A DNA stretch of 64,000 nt, taken from the NCBI RefSeq assembly GCF_900114785.1, contig NZ_FOUG01000001.1:496001-560000 (forward strand), given 5' to 3'. The notes below the pieces were generated by a model. That model had not been told where the DNA came from, did no database searches, and saw only the letters and a program-made list of their open reading frames with translations. This DNA is from Variovorax sp. OV329. Its GTDB lineage: Bacteria; Pseudomonadota; Gammaproteobacteria; Burkholderiales; Burkholderiaceae_C. Of this stretch, positions 36,593 to 45,698 are shown in pieces. A program made the translations under genes and the position numbers. Each line of letters begins with the position of its first letter. Positions within the stretch are counted from its first letter, which is position 1.

Positions 36593-39500
36593 CACGCGTG
36601 CACAGCACCCGTCTCCCGGCCGCCGCTGCGCCCAAGACCGAGACTGCGAAAGCAAGGGCGCCTGCCGCTGCCTGGCTGCAGCCCAAGCTGGCCATCGGCG
36701 CACCCGGCGACGCCCATGAGCAGGAAGCCGACGCGGCCGCCGACCGCGTGCTGCAGGGCGGCGGCCGGCCCGCGCTGACGCCGCTGCGCGCGCCCGCGAT
36801 ACAGCGCCAGGACGACGAGGCGAAGAAGAAAGAGCCGGACCCGATTGGCGATGGCCTGGGGGTGGTGGCCGCCAACCTGGGCGAGAGCAACCCGGCCTTC
36901 GGCGTCTTCACCGAGAAGCTGGCATCGGACTTCATGGCCCACCCGCCGGCGCTGAGCGTCGGCGTGCCGGTGTTCATGGGCGCCAACTACGCCTTCCTGT
37001 GGAGCATGGCCATGGTCAACCCGGCCATGCGTCGCAACTTCGACGACTTCAACCTCGCGATGCTGCCCGGCCTGGTGCCGCAGTTCCCGGTCAAGACCTT
37101 CACCTATCGCATCCTGGACGGCCAGCAGACGCGCTTCGAATTCGACTTCGGCCTGGACGCCAGCGCCTTGCTCAAGGCCTTCAACAACGGCGTACTGAAC
37201 ACCCGCCTCTCCAGCCTGAAGTTCGACAGCAGCGGCCGCTTCGGCACCGCCCCGGGCGCCGCACCGCTTTCGCTGTCGGCGATGCAGGTGCGGCTCGGGC
37301 TGTTCAGCGACGGCATCAACCTGTCGGGTGGCTTCAGGAACGGCATCTCGCCCTATCCGCTCATCGAACCCGGCGGCAGCGTGATGGCCCAGACGCCAGC
37401 CATGCCCGACCTCCAGGCCGGCCGGCAGGACGTGCGCTTCGCGCTCAACCTGGACCTGGTGCGGCTCTACCAGCACTTCAATCCGGGCAAGCCCAACCCG
37501 CTGGGTCCGCAGATCGACGTGTCGCGCGAAGCGCGGCAACCCGCGCAGGCGCCCGGCGCGCGCGAAAGCAGCCCGGCCGCAGCCGCCGCGGTGCAGTCCA
37601 CGCTGGCCGGAAGCGGAACGCCGCTGGAGCCTTCGACGCGGCAGTTCATGGAATCGCGCTTCGGCCACGACTTCGGCCGGGTCCGCGTCCATGCCGATGC
37701 GCAGGCCGCGGGCTCGGCGCAGTCGGTGGGCGCGCGTGCCTACACCGTGGGCAGCGACCTGGTCTTCGACCGCGGCCAGTACGCGCCGGCCACGCCAACC
37801 GGCCGCCACCTCCTGGCGCACGAGCTGGCCCACGTGGTGCAGCAGGGCGGCGGCGCCGGCCTGCTGCAGCGCCAGCTCACGGCCAAGGAGCTGGACGACT
37901 TCGACACCGACGACTTCGCCGTCAAGACACTGGAGACCTACCTGGCCACCCACGGCCCGGGCAAGATCGAGGACAACAACGACAGCGACGACAAGGCGCG
38001 GCGAATCGTGCGCCTGTGGAAGAACAAGCAGGCGCCTTTCGTCGAACTGAGCGCGCAGCAGAAGATCCTGCTGATCCAGGAGATGCAGTCCGGCTACACC
38101 GGCAACGACGACGAGCGCGGCATCCTGGCGCTGCTGCTGAACAGCCCGCCGGGCGATCTCACGGCCATCTTCGCGGCGATCAACCCGGAGGAGCTCGACA
38201 GCGATTTCCAGGGCGCCGAGGAAACCGTGCTGCGCGATTTCTACGACCAGCAGTTCACCGGCGGGCGCAAGGCGGCGCTGGCCGGTTCGCGCACCCTGCG
38301 CCGGGCCAAGGCCGACGAGCCGGCCGTGAAGGCACCACCGGCGGACGAACCCGCGCAGGCCCCCGGCCCACCGCGCCAGGACTATGTGTTCATCATGGGC
38401 GTCGACAAGCGGGGCGAGCCTTTCTACAGCGACGCGGAGCGCTTCTTCAGGGCGCACCGGCCGAAGGCGGTGTTCGTGACCGACAAGCGCAGCCTGGCCG
38501 AGGTGCTTCGCTACGTCGCCGACAAGATCAAGGCGCCCATCGGCAACCTGTACCTGGTCTCGCATGCCAACGAGGACGGCACGCTGATGTTCGGCCTGGA
38601 CCCACGCGATCCGGACCACAAGCTCAACGCCACCGAACTTCGAAAGGCCCTGCACCCCACCGAGGGCAACTCCGCGCTGGCGAAGATCGGGCCACAGGTG
38701 GATGCCTACACGGTGGTGCGCATCAAGGGCTGCGATCTCGGTCGCAACGGCGAGATGCTGGATCTGCTGGACGAGGCGTTCGGCGGGCGCGGAACCGTCA
38801 TCGCCCCCACGCACGAGCAGACCTACGGCACCGACCCGGATCTCGGCGATCGGGCGGGTGCGCAGTTCGCGCGCGGCGATGCCGCCTTCAATGCGAAGCT
38901 CGATGCCGATCATCCGGAGCCTCCGGCGGTCGACAAGACGCTCAAGGGCAAGGCCCTGCTGGAGGCCCAGAAGGCCCGCAGGGACGCGGTGGCCAAGCGC
39001 AAGGCCGACATCGCGGCGGCGCGCAAGCAGCACGAAGCGGAACGCAGCGCCGCCACCGCCAAGGGGCTCACTTTCGAAGGCTTCTCGGGGCCCATGTTCC
39101 AGCACACGGGCGATGCGAAGTTCGGTGTGGACGAGTTGTTGCCCAAGCTCAAGGTCCTGTATCCCCACCTGTCCCCCGACCAGCGCAAGTCGCTGGCCGA
39201 CCGGCTCGTCAAGGACGATCCGCGCCCCGAAGCCGAAGCCAGGGTCAACACCACCTATGGCCAGCAGGGCCAGCGCCTGTATCGCCATGAGTTCACGGAG
39301 GAAGGATTCGAGCCGGCCGATGCCAGCGAATTCCTGGCCGCCCAGCGCACGATGCGCGGCGGCGTCGCGACCGGCTTCAAGGCCGGCCCGCTCACGTCGA
39401 CCCTCGTCGAGCCCAAGGGGAAGGGCGGCTCGCCCAAGCGCCTGTATACGGTGACCGGCAGCCTTCCCGACGGGGGCACGATGACCTACGACATCGACTC

Positions 39501-39762
39501 CAGGGTGCTGCCCACGCTGGCCGAGCTGGCCGCCACGGCACGCGCCTCGCTCAACAACCCGGCCAAGTACGAGTGGACGCAGGAGCGCAAGCACGATGCC
39601 GCCGGCAACACCAAGTTGCTGGTCACCGCCAAGCGCGTGATCGCCTACCTGCACCACGTCAGCCTGGATGCCTCGCCGCACGAGCACTTCACGCGGCCAG
39701 AGTCCGATCCCGCCTTCCACGCGAAATCGACATTCGCCCCACCAGAGGCGCCCGCCCCATGA
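36589..39762 (+). CDS. DUF4157 eCIS protein, large putative cargo/toxin
   Basis: A 1057-residue protein. It has the eCIS leader LQPKLAIGAPGDAHEQEADA (about 29-48) and, from about 345, the DUF4157 core FGHDFGRVRVHADAQAAGSA with the zinc-peptidase motif HELAH (H411, E412, H415). In ordinary DUF4157 proteins these two parts are close; here about 290 residues lie between them. Downstream, residues about 605-745 look caspase-like: strand-rich LYLVSHANEDG with H659 and VVRIKGCDLGRN with C715, then VIAPTHEQTYG. A basic coiled-coil (about 785-825) and a beta-rich C-terminus follow. DUF4157 marks proteins loaded into or carried by these particles, so this is the likely effector. Confidence 0.85.
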   Translation: MTRVHSTRLPAAAAPKTETAKARAPAAAWLQPKLAIGAPGDAHEQEADAAADRVLQGGGRPALTPLRAPAIQRQDDEAKKKEPDPIGDGLGVVAANLGESNPAFGVFTEKLASDFMAHPPALSVGVPVFMGANYAFLWSMAMVNPAMRRNFDDFNLAMLPGLVPQFPVKTFTYRILDGQQTRFEFDFGLDASALLKAFNNGVLNTRLSSLKFDSSGRFGTAPGAAPLSLSAMQVRLGLFSDGINLSGGFRNGISPYPLIEPGGSVMAQTPAMPDLQAGRQDVRFALNLDLVRLYQHFNPGKPNPLGPQIDVSREARQPAQAPGARESSPAAAAAVQSTLAGSGTPLEPSTRQFMESRFGHDFGRVRVHADAQAAGSAQSVGARAYTVGSDLVFDRGQYAPATPTGRHLLAHELAHVVQQGGGAGLLQRQLTAKELDDFDTDDFAVKTLETYLATHGPGKIEDNNDSDDKARRIVRLWKNKQAPFVELSAQQKILLIQEMQSGYTGNDDERGILALLLNSPPGDLTAIFAAINPEELDSDFQGAEETVLRDFYDQQFTGGRKAALAGSRTLRRAKADEPAVKAPPADEPAQAPGPPRQDYVFIMGVDKRGEPFYSDAERFFRAHRPKAVFVTDKRSLAEVLRYVADKIKAPIGNLYLVSHANEDGTLMFGLDPRDPDHKLNATELRKALHPTEGNSALAKIGPQVDAYTVVRIKGCDLGRNGEMLDLLDEAFGGRGTVIAPTHEQTYGTDPDLGDRAGAQFARGDAAFNAKLDADHPEPPAVDKTLKGKALLEAQKARRDAVAKRKADIAAARKQHEAERSAATAKGLTFEGFSGPMFQHTGDAKFGVDELLPKLKVLYPHLSPDQRKSLADRLVKDDPRPEAEARVNTTYGQQGQRLYRHEFTEEGFEPADASEFLAAQRTMRGGVATGFKAGPLTSTLVEPKGKGGSPKRLYTVTGSLPDGGTMTYDIDSRVLPTLAELAATARASLNNPAKYEWTQERKHDAAGNTKLLVTAKRVIAYLHHVSLDASPHEHFTRPESDPAFHAKSTFAPPEAPAP

Positions 39763-40418
39763 GCACCACCCCCAACTCCCCGAAGCTGATCAAGGGCGGA
39801 CTGGTGCTGGTCGACCCTGAATCCGCCCAGGTCAAGCGCGTGATCTCGCTGCAGTACAACGCCGATTCACTCACGCGCAAGCTGCAGGCTCAATCGGTCG
39901 GCGGCGAGGGCACGGACCGCACCGAGCCCATGCGCTTCAAGGGGCCGGCGGTGGAGACCATCAGCTTCGAGGCCGACATCGACGCCACCGACCAGCTGGA
40001 GTTTCCACAGCAGAACGCCACGGCCACGGCGCACGGCATCGCGCCGCAGCTGGCGGTGCTGGAGGCCCTGCTGTACCCCGGCGCCGCGCAGCTGCAGCGC
40101 GTGGACAGCCAGGCCAGTTCCGGCACGCTGGAGATCGCGCCCATGCTCGCGCCGCTGCTGCTGTTCGTCTGGGGCAAGAGCCGCATCGTGCCGGTGAAGC
40201 TGGCCGACTTCTCGATCACCGAGGAGGCCTTCGACCCCGCGCTCAACCCGATCCGCGCCAAGGTTTCCTTCAGCCTGCGCGTGCTGTCGGTGGACGACCT
40301 GGGCTTCTCGTCCAAGGGTGGGGCCTTGTTCATGACCTATCTGCAGGGCAAGGAGAAACTGGCCGCGAAGGTGCAGCCGGTGAGCTTCTCCGCGCTGGGC
40401 ATCGGGGGCATCTCATGA
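39759..40418 (+). CDS. CIS-tube-domain baseplate protein (Pvc7-like part)
   Basis: A 219-residue protein opening with LIKGGLVLVDPESAQVKRVI then SLQYNADSLTRKLQAQ, the hallmark of the contractile-injection-system tube-domain family that sits between tube and spike. It ends before any LysM domain. In Pvc7-type proteins the tube domain and a LysM domain are one polypeptide; here the LysM-like part is the separate next gene, joined by an ATGA overlap. It starts with an ATGA overlap to the DUF4157 gene. Confidence 0.85.
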   Translation: MSTTPNSPKLIKGGLVLVDPESAQVKRVISLQYNADSLTRKLQAQSVGGEGTDRTEPMRFKGPAVETISFEADIDATDQLEFPQQNATATAHGIAPQLAVLEALLYPGAAQLQRVDSQASSGTLEIAPMLAPLLLFVWGKSRIVPVKLADFSITEEAFDPALNPIRAKVSFSLRVLSVDDLGFSSKGGALFMTYLQGKEKLAAKVQPVSFSALGIGGIS

Positions 40419-40786
40419 CAGTCGATCCGATCCAGGCCTTCATGCAGGCCAACGGCCTGGCGCAGCCGGCCTTCGCGCCCACCAGCCGCTACCACGGCCT
40501 GCCGCTGGCGCAGACCACCTTGCCCGATGGGCGAGAGGTGGTGTTCGTCACGCGGCGCTTCCTGCCGCCGCCGGAGAACTTCGCGCGCCTGGCCACCGCT
40601 ACCGTCGTCGCAGGCGACCGGCTCGACAACCTCGCGGCGGAGCACCTGGGCGCGGCCGAGCAGAACTGGCGCCTGTCCGACGCCAACGGCGCGATGCTGC
40701 CCGAGGCGCTGGTGGCGCAGGTCGGGCGGCAGCTGGCCATCACGCTTCCCGAAGGCGTGCCGGCGCCTGGAGGGCCCGACGCATGA
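40415..40786 (+). CDS. LysM-like baseplate protein
   Basis: A 123-residue protein whose C-terminal half (FARLATATVVAGDRLDNLAA then EHLGAAEQNWRLSDANGAML, ending QLAITLPEG) has the LysM arrangement: an initial Thr-Val strand, G-D-x-L, a helix, D/N-N and a closing Ile-x-LP strand. In tail-like particles this domain binds to the hub or peptidoglycan (T4 gp53-like). Its start overlaps the tube-domain gene stop, so the two parts are coupled. A 15-codon ORF (40783-40830) overlaps its stop but has no recognisable content. Confidence 0.78.
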   Translation: MTVDPIQAFMQANGLAQPAFAPTSRYHGLPLAQTTLPDGREVVFVTRRFLPPPENFARLATATVVAGDRLDNLAAEHLGAAEQNWRLSDANGAMLPEALVAQVGRQLAITLPEGVPAPGGPDA

Positions 40787-40844
40787 AGCGCTCGCAACGC
40801 CGCGGCTGCACCGGGCTGCCCGCGTTCTAGCAAGGCGCAGGACC

Positions 40845-41984
40845 ATGTTCGCCAAAGGCATCCAGCTCAGCCTGATGATCGGCCCCATCGTGCCGATCCC
40901 GGTGCCGCGCGTGGTGATCGATGCGCTGCAGAGCGTGGAGGTGCGCACCGCCACCGGCAGCGCCAGCGGCTTCCAGCTGAAGTTCGCCATCTCCGCGCGC
41001 TCGGAGCTCAACACCATCTTCCTCCTGGCCGGCGTCAACTCCACGCCCTTCACGCCGGCGCTGCGCGTGCTGCTGGTGGTCACGCTCAACGGCCAGCCGC
41101 AACCGCTGTTCGATGGCGTGATGACCAACGTGCAGGTGCAGCCCGGCGGCCAGGGCCAGCCCGGCAGCCTGGTGGTCACCGGCGAGGACGTGACCAAGGC
41201 CATGGACAAGCAGGACTGGAGCGGCCTGCCTTTTCCGGCCGTGCCGGTGGAAGGCCGCGTGGCGCTGCTGTGCGCCAAGTACGCGCCCTTCGGCCTCATC
41301 CCGATGATCATCCCGGTGCTGTTCCCGGATGTGCAGATTCCCATCGACAAGATCCCGGCGCAGCAGGGCACCGACCTGGCCTACATCCAGGAACTGGCCA
41401 GCCAGGTGGGCTACGTGTTCTACGTCGAGCCGGGGCCGGCGCCGGGCACCAACATCGCCTACTTCGGGCCCGAGCTGAAGGTCGGCGTGCCGCAGCCGGC
41501 GCTGAACGTGGACATGGACGCGCTGACCAACGTCGAGTCGCTCAGCTTCAGCTTCGACCCCGAGAAGGGCGTGCTGCCGGTGGTGTTCATCCAGAACCAG
41601 CTCACGCGCGTCCCGATCCCCATTCCCATTCCCAACCTGAACCCGCTGCAGCCGCCGCTGGGCGCGCTGCCCACGCCGCTGTCCAACATCAAGTTCATGA
41701 AGAACACGGCCAAGATGAGCCCGATGCGCGCCATCTCGGCCGGCCTGGCCGAAGCGGCGAAGTCGCAGGACGCGGTGACCGGCAGCGGCTCGCTGGACGT
41801 GCTGCGCTACGGCCGCCCGCTGAAGGCGCGCGGCCTGGTGGGCGTGCGTGGCGTGGGCATCGCCTACGACGGGCTGTACTACGTGAACAGCGTCACCAGC
41901 ACGCTCAAGCGCGGCGAGTTCAAGCAGAGCTTCGAGCTCACCCGCAACGGCCTGGTGTCGATCACGCCCAAGGTCCCGGTCTGA
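40845..41984 (+). CDS. Baseplate hub protein (gpD/gp27-like)
   Basis: A 379-residue hub protein of the late-control D/gp27 family. Visible features are VVIDALQSVEVRTATGSASG at the start, FDGVMTNVQVQPGGQGQPGS, LVVTGEDVTKAMDKQDWSGL, the DLAYIQELASQVGYVFYVEP segment typical of gpD, and a closing domain GIAYDGLYYVNSVTSTLKRG. A long Pro/Ile stretch (RVPIPIPIPNLNPLQPP) joins its lobes. It forms the trimer on which the spike sits. Start at 40845 opens the family N-terminus; upstream frame is not conserved. Confidence 0.88.
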   Translation: MFAKGIQLSLMIGPIVPIPVPRVVIDALQSVEVRTATGSASGFQLKFAISARSELNTIFLLAGVNSTPFTPALRVLLVVTLNGQPQPLFDGVMTNVQVQPGGQGQPGSLVVTGEDVTKAMDKQDWSGLPFPAVPVEGRVALLCAKYAPFGLIPMIIPVLFPDVQIPIDKIPAQQGTDLAYIQELASQVGYVFYVEPGPAPGTNIAYFGPELKVGVPQPALNVDMDALTNVESLSFSFDPEKGVLPVVFIQNQLTRVPIPIPIPNLNPLQPPLGALPTPLSNIKFMKNTAKMSPMRAISAGLAEAAKSQDAVTGSGSLDVLRYGRPLKARGLVGVRGVGIAYDGLYYVNSVTSTLKRGEFKQSFELTRNGLVSITPKVPV

Positions 41985-41991
41985 AAGAGAG

Positions 41992-42507
41992 ATGCACGTG
42001 AGCGAGAAGTTCTACGGCAAGTACCGCGGCATGGTGCTCAACAACATCGACCCGATGCAGATGGGCCGGCTGATGGTGCAGGTGCCCGATGTCGGCGGAC
42101 CGATGCCTTCGACCTGGGCCATGCCCTGCGTGCCGGTGGCCGGCATCCAGAACGGCATGTTCGCGCTGCCCATGATCGGCTCGGGGGTATGGGTCGAGTA
42201 CGAGCAGGGCGACGCCGACCATCCGATCTGGGTGGGCTGCTTCTGGGGCAGCGCGGCCGAGGTGCCGGCGCTGGCGCGGCTCACGCCGCCCGCGGTGCAG
42301 GCCATCACCTTGCAGACCCCGCTGCAGAACGGCCTGACCATCAGCGACCTGCCCGGGCCCACGGGCGGGATCATGCTCAAGAGCGCCACCGGCGCGACGC
42401 TGATCGTCAACGACACCGGCATCTACATCCAGAACGGCAAGGGCGCCTCCATCGTCATGACCGGCCCCACGGTCACGGTGAATGCCGGCGCGCTCACCAT
42501 CGTCTAG
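41992..42507 (+). CDS. Spike protein, phage baseplate V/VgrG OB-fold
   Basis: A 171-residue protein with the gp5/VgrG OB-fold: YGKYRGMVLNNIDPMQMGRL then MVQVPDVGG, and the AMPCVPVAGIQNGMFALPMI - VWVEYEQGDADHPIWVGCFWG stretch that marks baseplate assembly protein V. The C-terminal third (GGIMLKSATGATLIVNDTGI) is the start of a beta-helix needle. It tops the tube and is tipped by the PAAR-like protein encoded next. No lysozyme domain is present. It begins seven bases after the hub gene. Confidence 0.92.
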   Translation: MHVSEKFYGKYRGMVLNNIDPMQMGRLMVQVPDVGGPMPSTWAMPCVPVAGIQNGMFALPMIGSGVWVEYEQGDADHPIWVGCFWGSAAEVPALARLTPPAVQAITLQTPLQNGLTISDLPGPTGGIMLKSATGATLIVNDTGIYIQNGKGASIVMTGPTVTVNAGALTIV

Positions 42508-42518
42508 GAGCGCCCAGC

Positions 42519-42839
42519 ATGCCCGGCCCCCTCCTGCACCTTGGCGCCACCGTGCTGTGCGCGCACGGCGGCCAGGCGACGCCCAGCGCGCCGATGCCGC
42601 GCGTGCTGGTCTCGGGCCAGCCGGTGGCCACGCAGGCGGCGCCCTACCTGGTGGCCGGCTGCGCCTTCTCGCCACCGCAGGGCAACGGCCCCTGCGTCAC
42701 GGCGCAATGGATCGTGGCGGCCACGCGCGTGTTCGCCGCCGGCCAGCCGGTGCTGCTGATGAGCGGCCAGGCCATCTGCGCACCCACCGGCACGCCGTTG
42801 ATGCCGGTGGCCGCGCAGACGCGGGTCATCGGCACCTGA
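42519..42839 (+). CDS. PAAR-like tip protein
   Basis: A 106-residue protein, MPGPLLHLGATVLCAHGGQA onward, with C14, H16, C48, C59 and C87, which could bind a metal or form disulphides. The Gly-rich beta character and the position just after the spike gene fit the PAAR-like (DUF4280-type) tip that sharpens the needle. Start at 42519 gives the family opening; upstream codons overlap the spike frame. Followed by the gp25 gene after 16 bases. Confidence 0.78.
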   Translation: MPGPLLHLGATVLCAHGGQATPSAPMPRVLVSGQPVATQAAPYLVAGCAFSPPQGNGPCVTAQWIVAATRVFAAGQPVLLMSGQAICAPTGTPLMPVAAQTRVIGT

Positions 42840-42855
42840 GAGGGAGACGAGCACC

Positions 42856-43221
42856 ATGGACACCGACATCGCCTTTCCCCTGCGCATCGACGGGCGAGGA
42901 CGCAGCGCGTCGGCCTCGCGCGATGCGCACCTGCGCGACCTCATCGAGCAGTTGCTGTTCACCGTGCCGGGCGAACGCGTCAACCGGCCGGACTTCGGCT
43001 GCGGCCTGATGCAGCTGGTCTTCGCGCCCAACAGCCCCGAGCTGGCGGCCACCGTGCAGGCGCTGGTGCATGGCTCGCTGCAGCAATGGCTGGGACACCT
43101 GATGCGCATCGACGAGGTCAGCGCCGAGAGCGAGGACGCCACGCTGTCGGTGACGGTGAGCTACACCGTGCTGGAAACGCAGCAGAGCGGCCAGGCGCAG
43201 TTCAGGCGGGAGATGACATGA
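42856..43221 (+). CDS. gp25/GPW baseplate wedge protein
   Basis: A 121-residue protein of the GPW/gp25 family: DTDIAFPLRIDGRGR, then DLIEQLLFTVPGERVNRPDF with the E-R motif that nucleates sheath polymerisation, followed by GCGLMQLVFAPNSPELAATV and a C-terminal strand pair. It links the baseplate wedge to the first sheath ring. Its stop overlaps the start of the first baseplate J protein by ATGA. GGGAGACGAG precedes its start. Confidence 0.94.
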   Translation: MDTDIAFPLRIDGRGRSASASRDAHLRDLIEQLLFTVPGERVNRPDFGCGLMQLVFAPNSPELAATVQALVHGSLQQWLGHLMRIDEVSAESEDATLSVTVSYTVLETQQSGQAQFRREMT

Positions 43222-45698
43222 ACAGCCAGTACCTGTGCAGCAACCCCGGCCGCATCGCCGCCGTGCGGCAGGCGGCGCTGGCCGACCCGCCACGGGTCTT
43301 CAACGGCATCGAGTACCTGGAGGTGGTGCACGGGCAGCCGCGGCTGATGCTGCACTTCGTACACGACCTCGCTTTCGCGCCGGCCGCACCGCTGGTGCCC
43401 GGCAACATCGAGATCCGCGGCGGCGTGCGCTTGCGCGATCCGCAGGCCATCGGCGTGTCGGCCAGCGGCGACGTGCTGACCGTGGAGCTGGACGGCATCG
43501 GCGACTTCTCGCGCTACCAGTTGCGGCTGGTGGCCTCGGCAGGCTCCGACGCGCCGCCCGATGGCATCGACCCGGCCCTGGCGCAGATCGCCTTCGGCTT
43601 CAAGGTCGATTGCCCCAGCGACTTCGACTGCCGCGTGGACGACGACTGCGCGCCGCTCGCGCAGCGCGCGCCCGACATCGACTACCTGGCGCGCGACTAC
43701 CTGAGCTTCAGGCGGCTGGTGCTGGACCGGCTCTCGACCTTGATGCCCGATTGGAAGGAGCGCAGCCCGGCCGACCTCATGGTCACGCTGTCCGAGGCGC
43801 TGGCTTTCCGGGCGGACGAGATCGCCTATTTCCAGGATGCGGTCGCCACCGAGGCCTACCTGGGCACCGCACGCCAGCGCGTGTCGGTGCGCCGGCATGC
43901 GCGCCTGCTGGACTATGCGGTGCACGAAGGCTGCAACGCGCGCAGCTTCGTGGCCTTCGAGGTCGATGCCGCCGCCGACGGCCTGTCGCTCCCCGCATGC
44001 GACAGCGACACCGGCCTGGACGGCACGCTGCTGCTGACGCGCGCCCAGGGCACGCCCACGCGGCTGGCATCGCCCGACAGCGCGCAGGCACTGATCGCCG
44101 CCGGCGCCCAGCCCTTCGAGTTGCTGACGGACCTGCGGCTGTACAGCGCGCACAACGACCTGCGCTTCTACACCTGGAGCGACGAGGCCTGCTGCCTGCC
44201 GCGCGGCGCCACCCGAGCCTTCCTGCGCGACGATCTGGCCAATCGGCGGCGCCTGCGCGTGGGCGACCTGCTGCTGCTGGAGGCGCGCGCCGGCACCACC
44301 AACGGCCTGCCGCAGGACGCCGATTCGCAGCAGCGGCACGTGGTGCGCCTCACGCGCGTGGACCCGGAGGCCAGCCCCGGCCGCGCGCCGTCGCCCGTGG
44401 CCCGGCTGGACCCGGTCACCGGGCAACCGCTGGTCGAGGTCCAGTGGGCCGCGGAAGACGCGCTGCCCTTCGACCTGTGCCTGTCCAAGGTCATCGATGG
44501 CGTGCTGGTGCAGGACATGGCCGGGGCCTGCGCGAACGTCGCGCTGGCCGACCACGGCTTCAGCGCGCCGCGCTTCGAATCGCTGGTGCAGTTGCCCGGC
44601 GGCCGCGTGCCGCGCTATCGGCTGGCCCAGCCTCCGCTGCTGCCGTGGACACGCCAGGCCCTGGTGCGCGATGCGGGCGGCCAGCCGCTGCTGGTGGACG
44701 CGGCGGCCAGTGCCACCTCGTCCCTGCGGCGCGACCTGACCGACACGCGCGAGGCCCTGCTGCTCACCAGCGACGGCGACCACCGCCGCTGGAGCGCGCG
44801 CCGCGACCTGTTGCAAAGCGGCGCGCAGGCGGCGGAGTTCGTGGTGGAGACCGAGAGCGACGGCCAGGTGCTGCTGCGCTTCGGCGACGGCGTGAACGGC
44901 CTGCGCCCCGGCGCGGCCGAAGCCCTGTCGGCGCGCGTTCGCGTGGGCAACGGCAGTGCCGGCAACGTGGGCGCCGATGCCATCGCCCATGTGCTGTGCG
45001 GCTTCGATGGCATCACGCGGGTACGCAACCCGCTGCCCGCCTCCGGCGGCGTGGACCCGCTCGGCCTGACCCGCGCGCGCATGGACGCGCCGCAGGCCTT
45101 CCGGCGCCAGGAGCGTGCAGTGACGGCCGCGGACTATGCCGAGGTCGCGATGCGCGATGCGCGCGTGCAGCGCGCCGTGGCCACCCGGCGCTGGACCGGC
45201 AGCTGGCACACCCTGTTCATCACCGTGGACCGCCGCGGCGTCGAAGGCGTGGACCCGGCCTTCGAGGACAGCCTGTGCAGCTTCATCGACCGCTACCGGC
45301 TGGCGGGGCACGACGTGGAGATCGATGCGCCGTCGTACGTGGCCCTGGACCTCGGGCTGCACGTGTGCACCCGGCCCGGCTACTTTCCGGCCGACGTGCA
45401 GCGGCGCCTGCTGCAGGTGTTCTCCACCGGGCCCGGCGGCTTCTTCCACCCCGACCGCTTCAGCTTCGGCGACCCGGTCTACCTGAGCGCCGTGGTGGCC
45501 GCAGCGATGGCGGTGCAGGGCGTCTCGCACGTGGAGCCGCTGCGCTTCCAGCGCCTGGGGCGCCCGCCGCAAGGCGAGCTCGATGCCGGCCGCATCGCCA
45601 TGGCGCGGCTGGAGATTGCGCGGCTGGACAACGACCCCAACGCGCCCGAGCACGGCCGCATCCGCTTCGAGGTGCATGCGGCGGAGGAAATGCGATGA
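43218..45698 (+). CDS. Baseplate J/gp47-like protein (wedge 1)
   Basis: An 826-residue wedge protein. Diagnostic parts are IDYLARDYLSFRRLVLDRLS then TLMPDWKERSPADLMVTLSE (N-terminal wedge core), FRADEIAYFQDAVATEAYLG, LLRFGDGVNGLRPG and the VTAADYAEVAMRDARVQRAV region near the C-terminus, as in baseplate J/gp6-like proteins. It is larger than phage J proteins (about 300-400 residues) because of beta-rich insertions between. Together with the next gene it would form the heterodimeric wedge ring. ATGA overlaps on both sides. Confidence 0.88.
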   Translation: MNSQYLCSNPGRIAAVRQAALADPPRVFNGIEYLEVVHGQPRLMLHFVHDLAFAPAAPLVPGNIEIRGGVRLRDPQAIGVSASGDVLTVELDGIGDFSRYQLRLVASAGSDAPPDGIDPALAQIAFGFKVDCPSDFDCRVDDDCAPLAQRAPDIDYLARDYLSFRRLVLDRLSTLMPDWKERSPADLMVTLSEALAFRADEIAYFQDAVATEAYLGTARQRVSVRRHARLLDYAVHEGCNARSFVAFEVDAAADGLSLPACDSDTGLDGTLLLTRAQGTPTRLASPDSAQALIAAGAQPFELLTDLRLYSAHNDLRFYTWSDEACCLPRGATRAFLRDDLANRRRLRVGDLLLLEARAGTTNGLPQDADSQQRHVVRLTRVDPEASPGRAPSPVARLDPVTGQPLVEVQWAAEDALPFDLCLSKVIDGVLVQDMAGACANVALADHGFSAPRFESLVQLPGGRVPRYRLAQPPLLPWTRQALVRDAGGQPLLVDAAASATSSLRRDLTDTREALLLTSDGDHRRWSARRDLLQSGAQAAEFVVETESDGQVLLRFGDGVNGLRPGAAEALSARVRVGNGSAGNVGADAIAHVLCGFDGITRVRNPLPASGGVDPLGLTRARMDAPQAFRRQERAVTAADYAEVAMRDARVQRAVATRRWTGSWHTLFITVDRRGVEGVDPAFEDSLCSFIDRYRLAGHDVEIDAPSYVALDLGLHVCTRPGYFPADVQRRLLQVFSTGPGGFFHPDRFSFGDPVYLSAVVAAAMAVQGVSHVEPLRFQRLGRPPQGELDAGRIAMARLEIARLDNDPNAPEHGRIRFEVHAAEEMR

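Noticed and set aside
40783..40830. 15-codon ORF overlapping the LysM gene stop by ATGA
   Set aside because: Ends quickly and has no recognisable content; probably a chance frame or leftover of coupling, not a gene.
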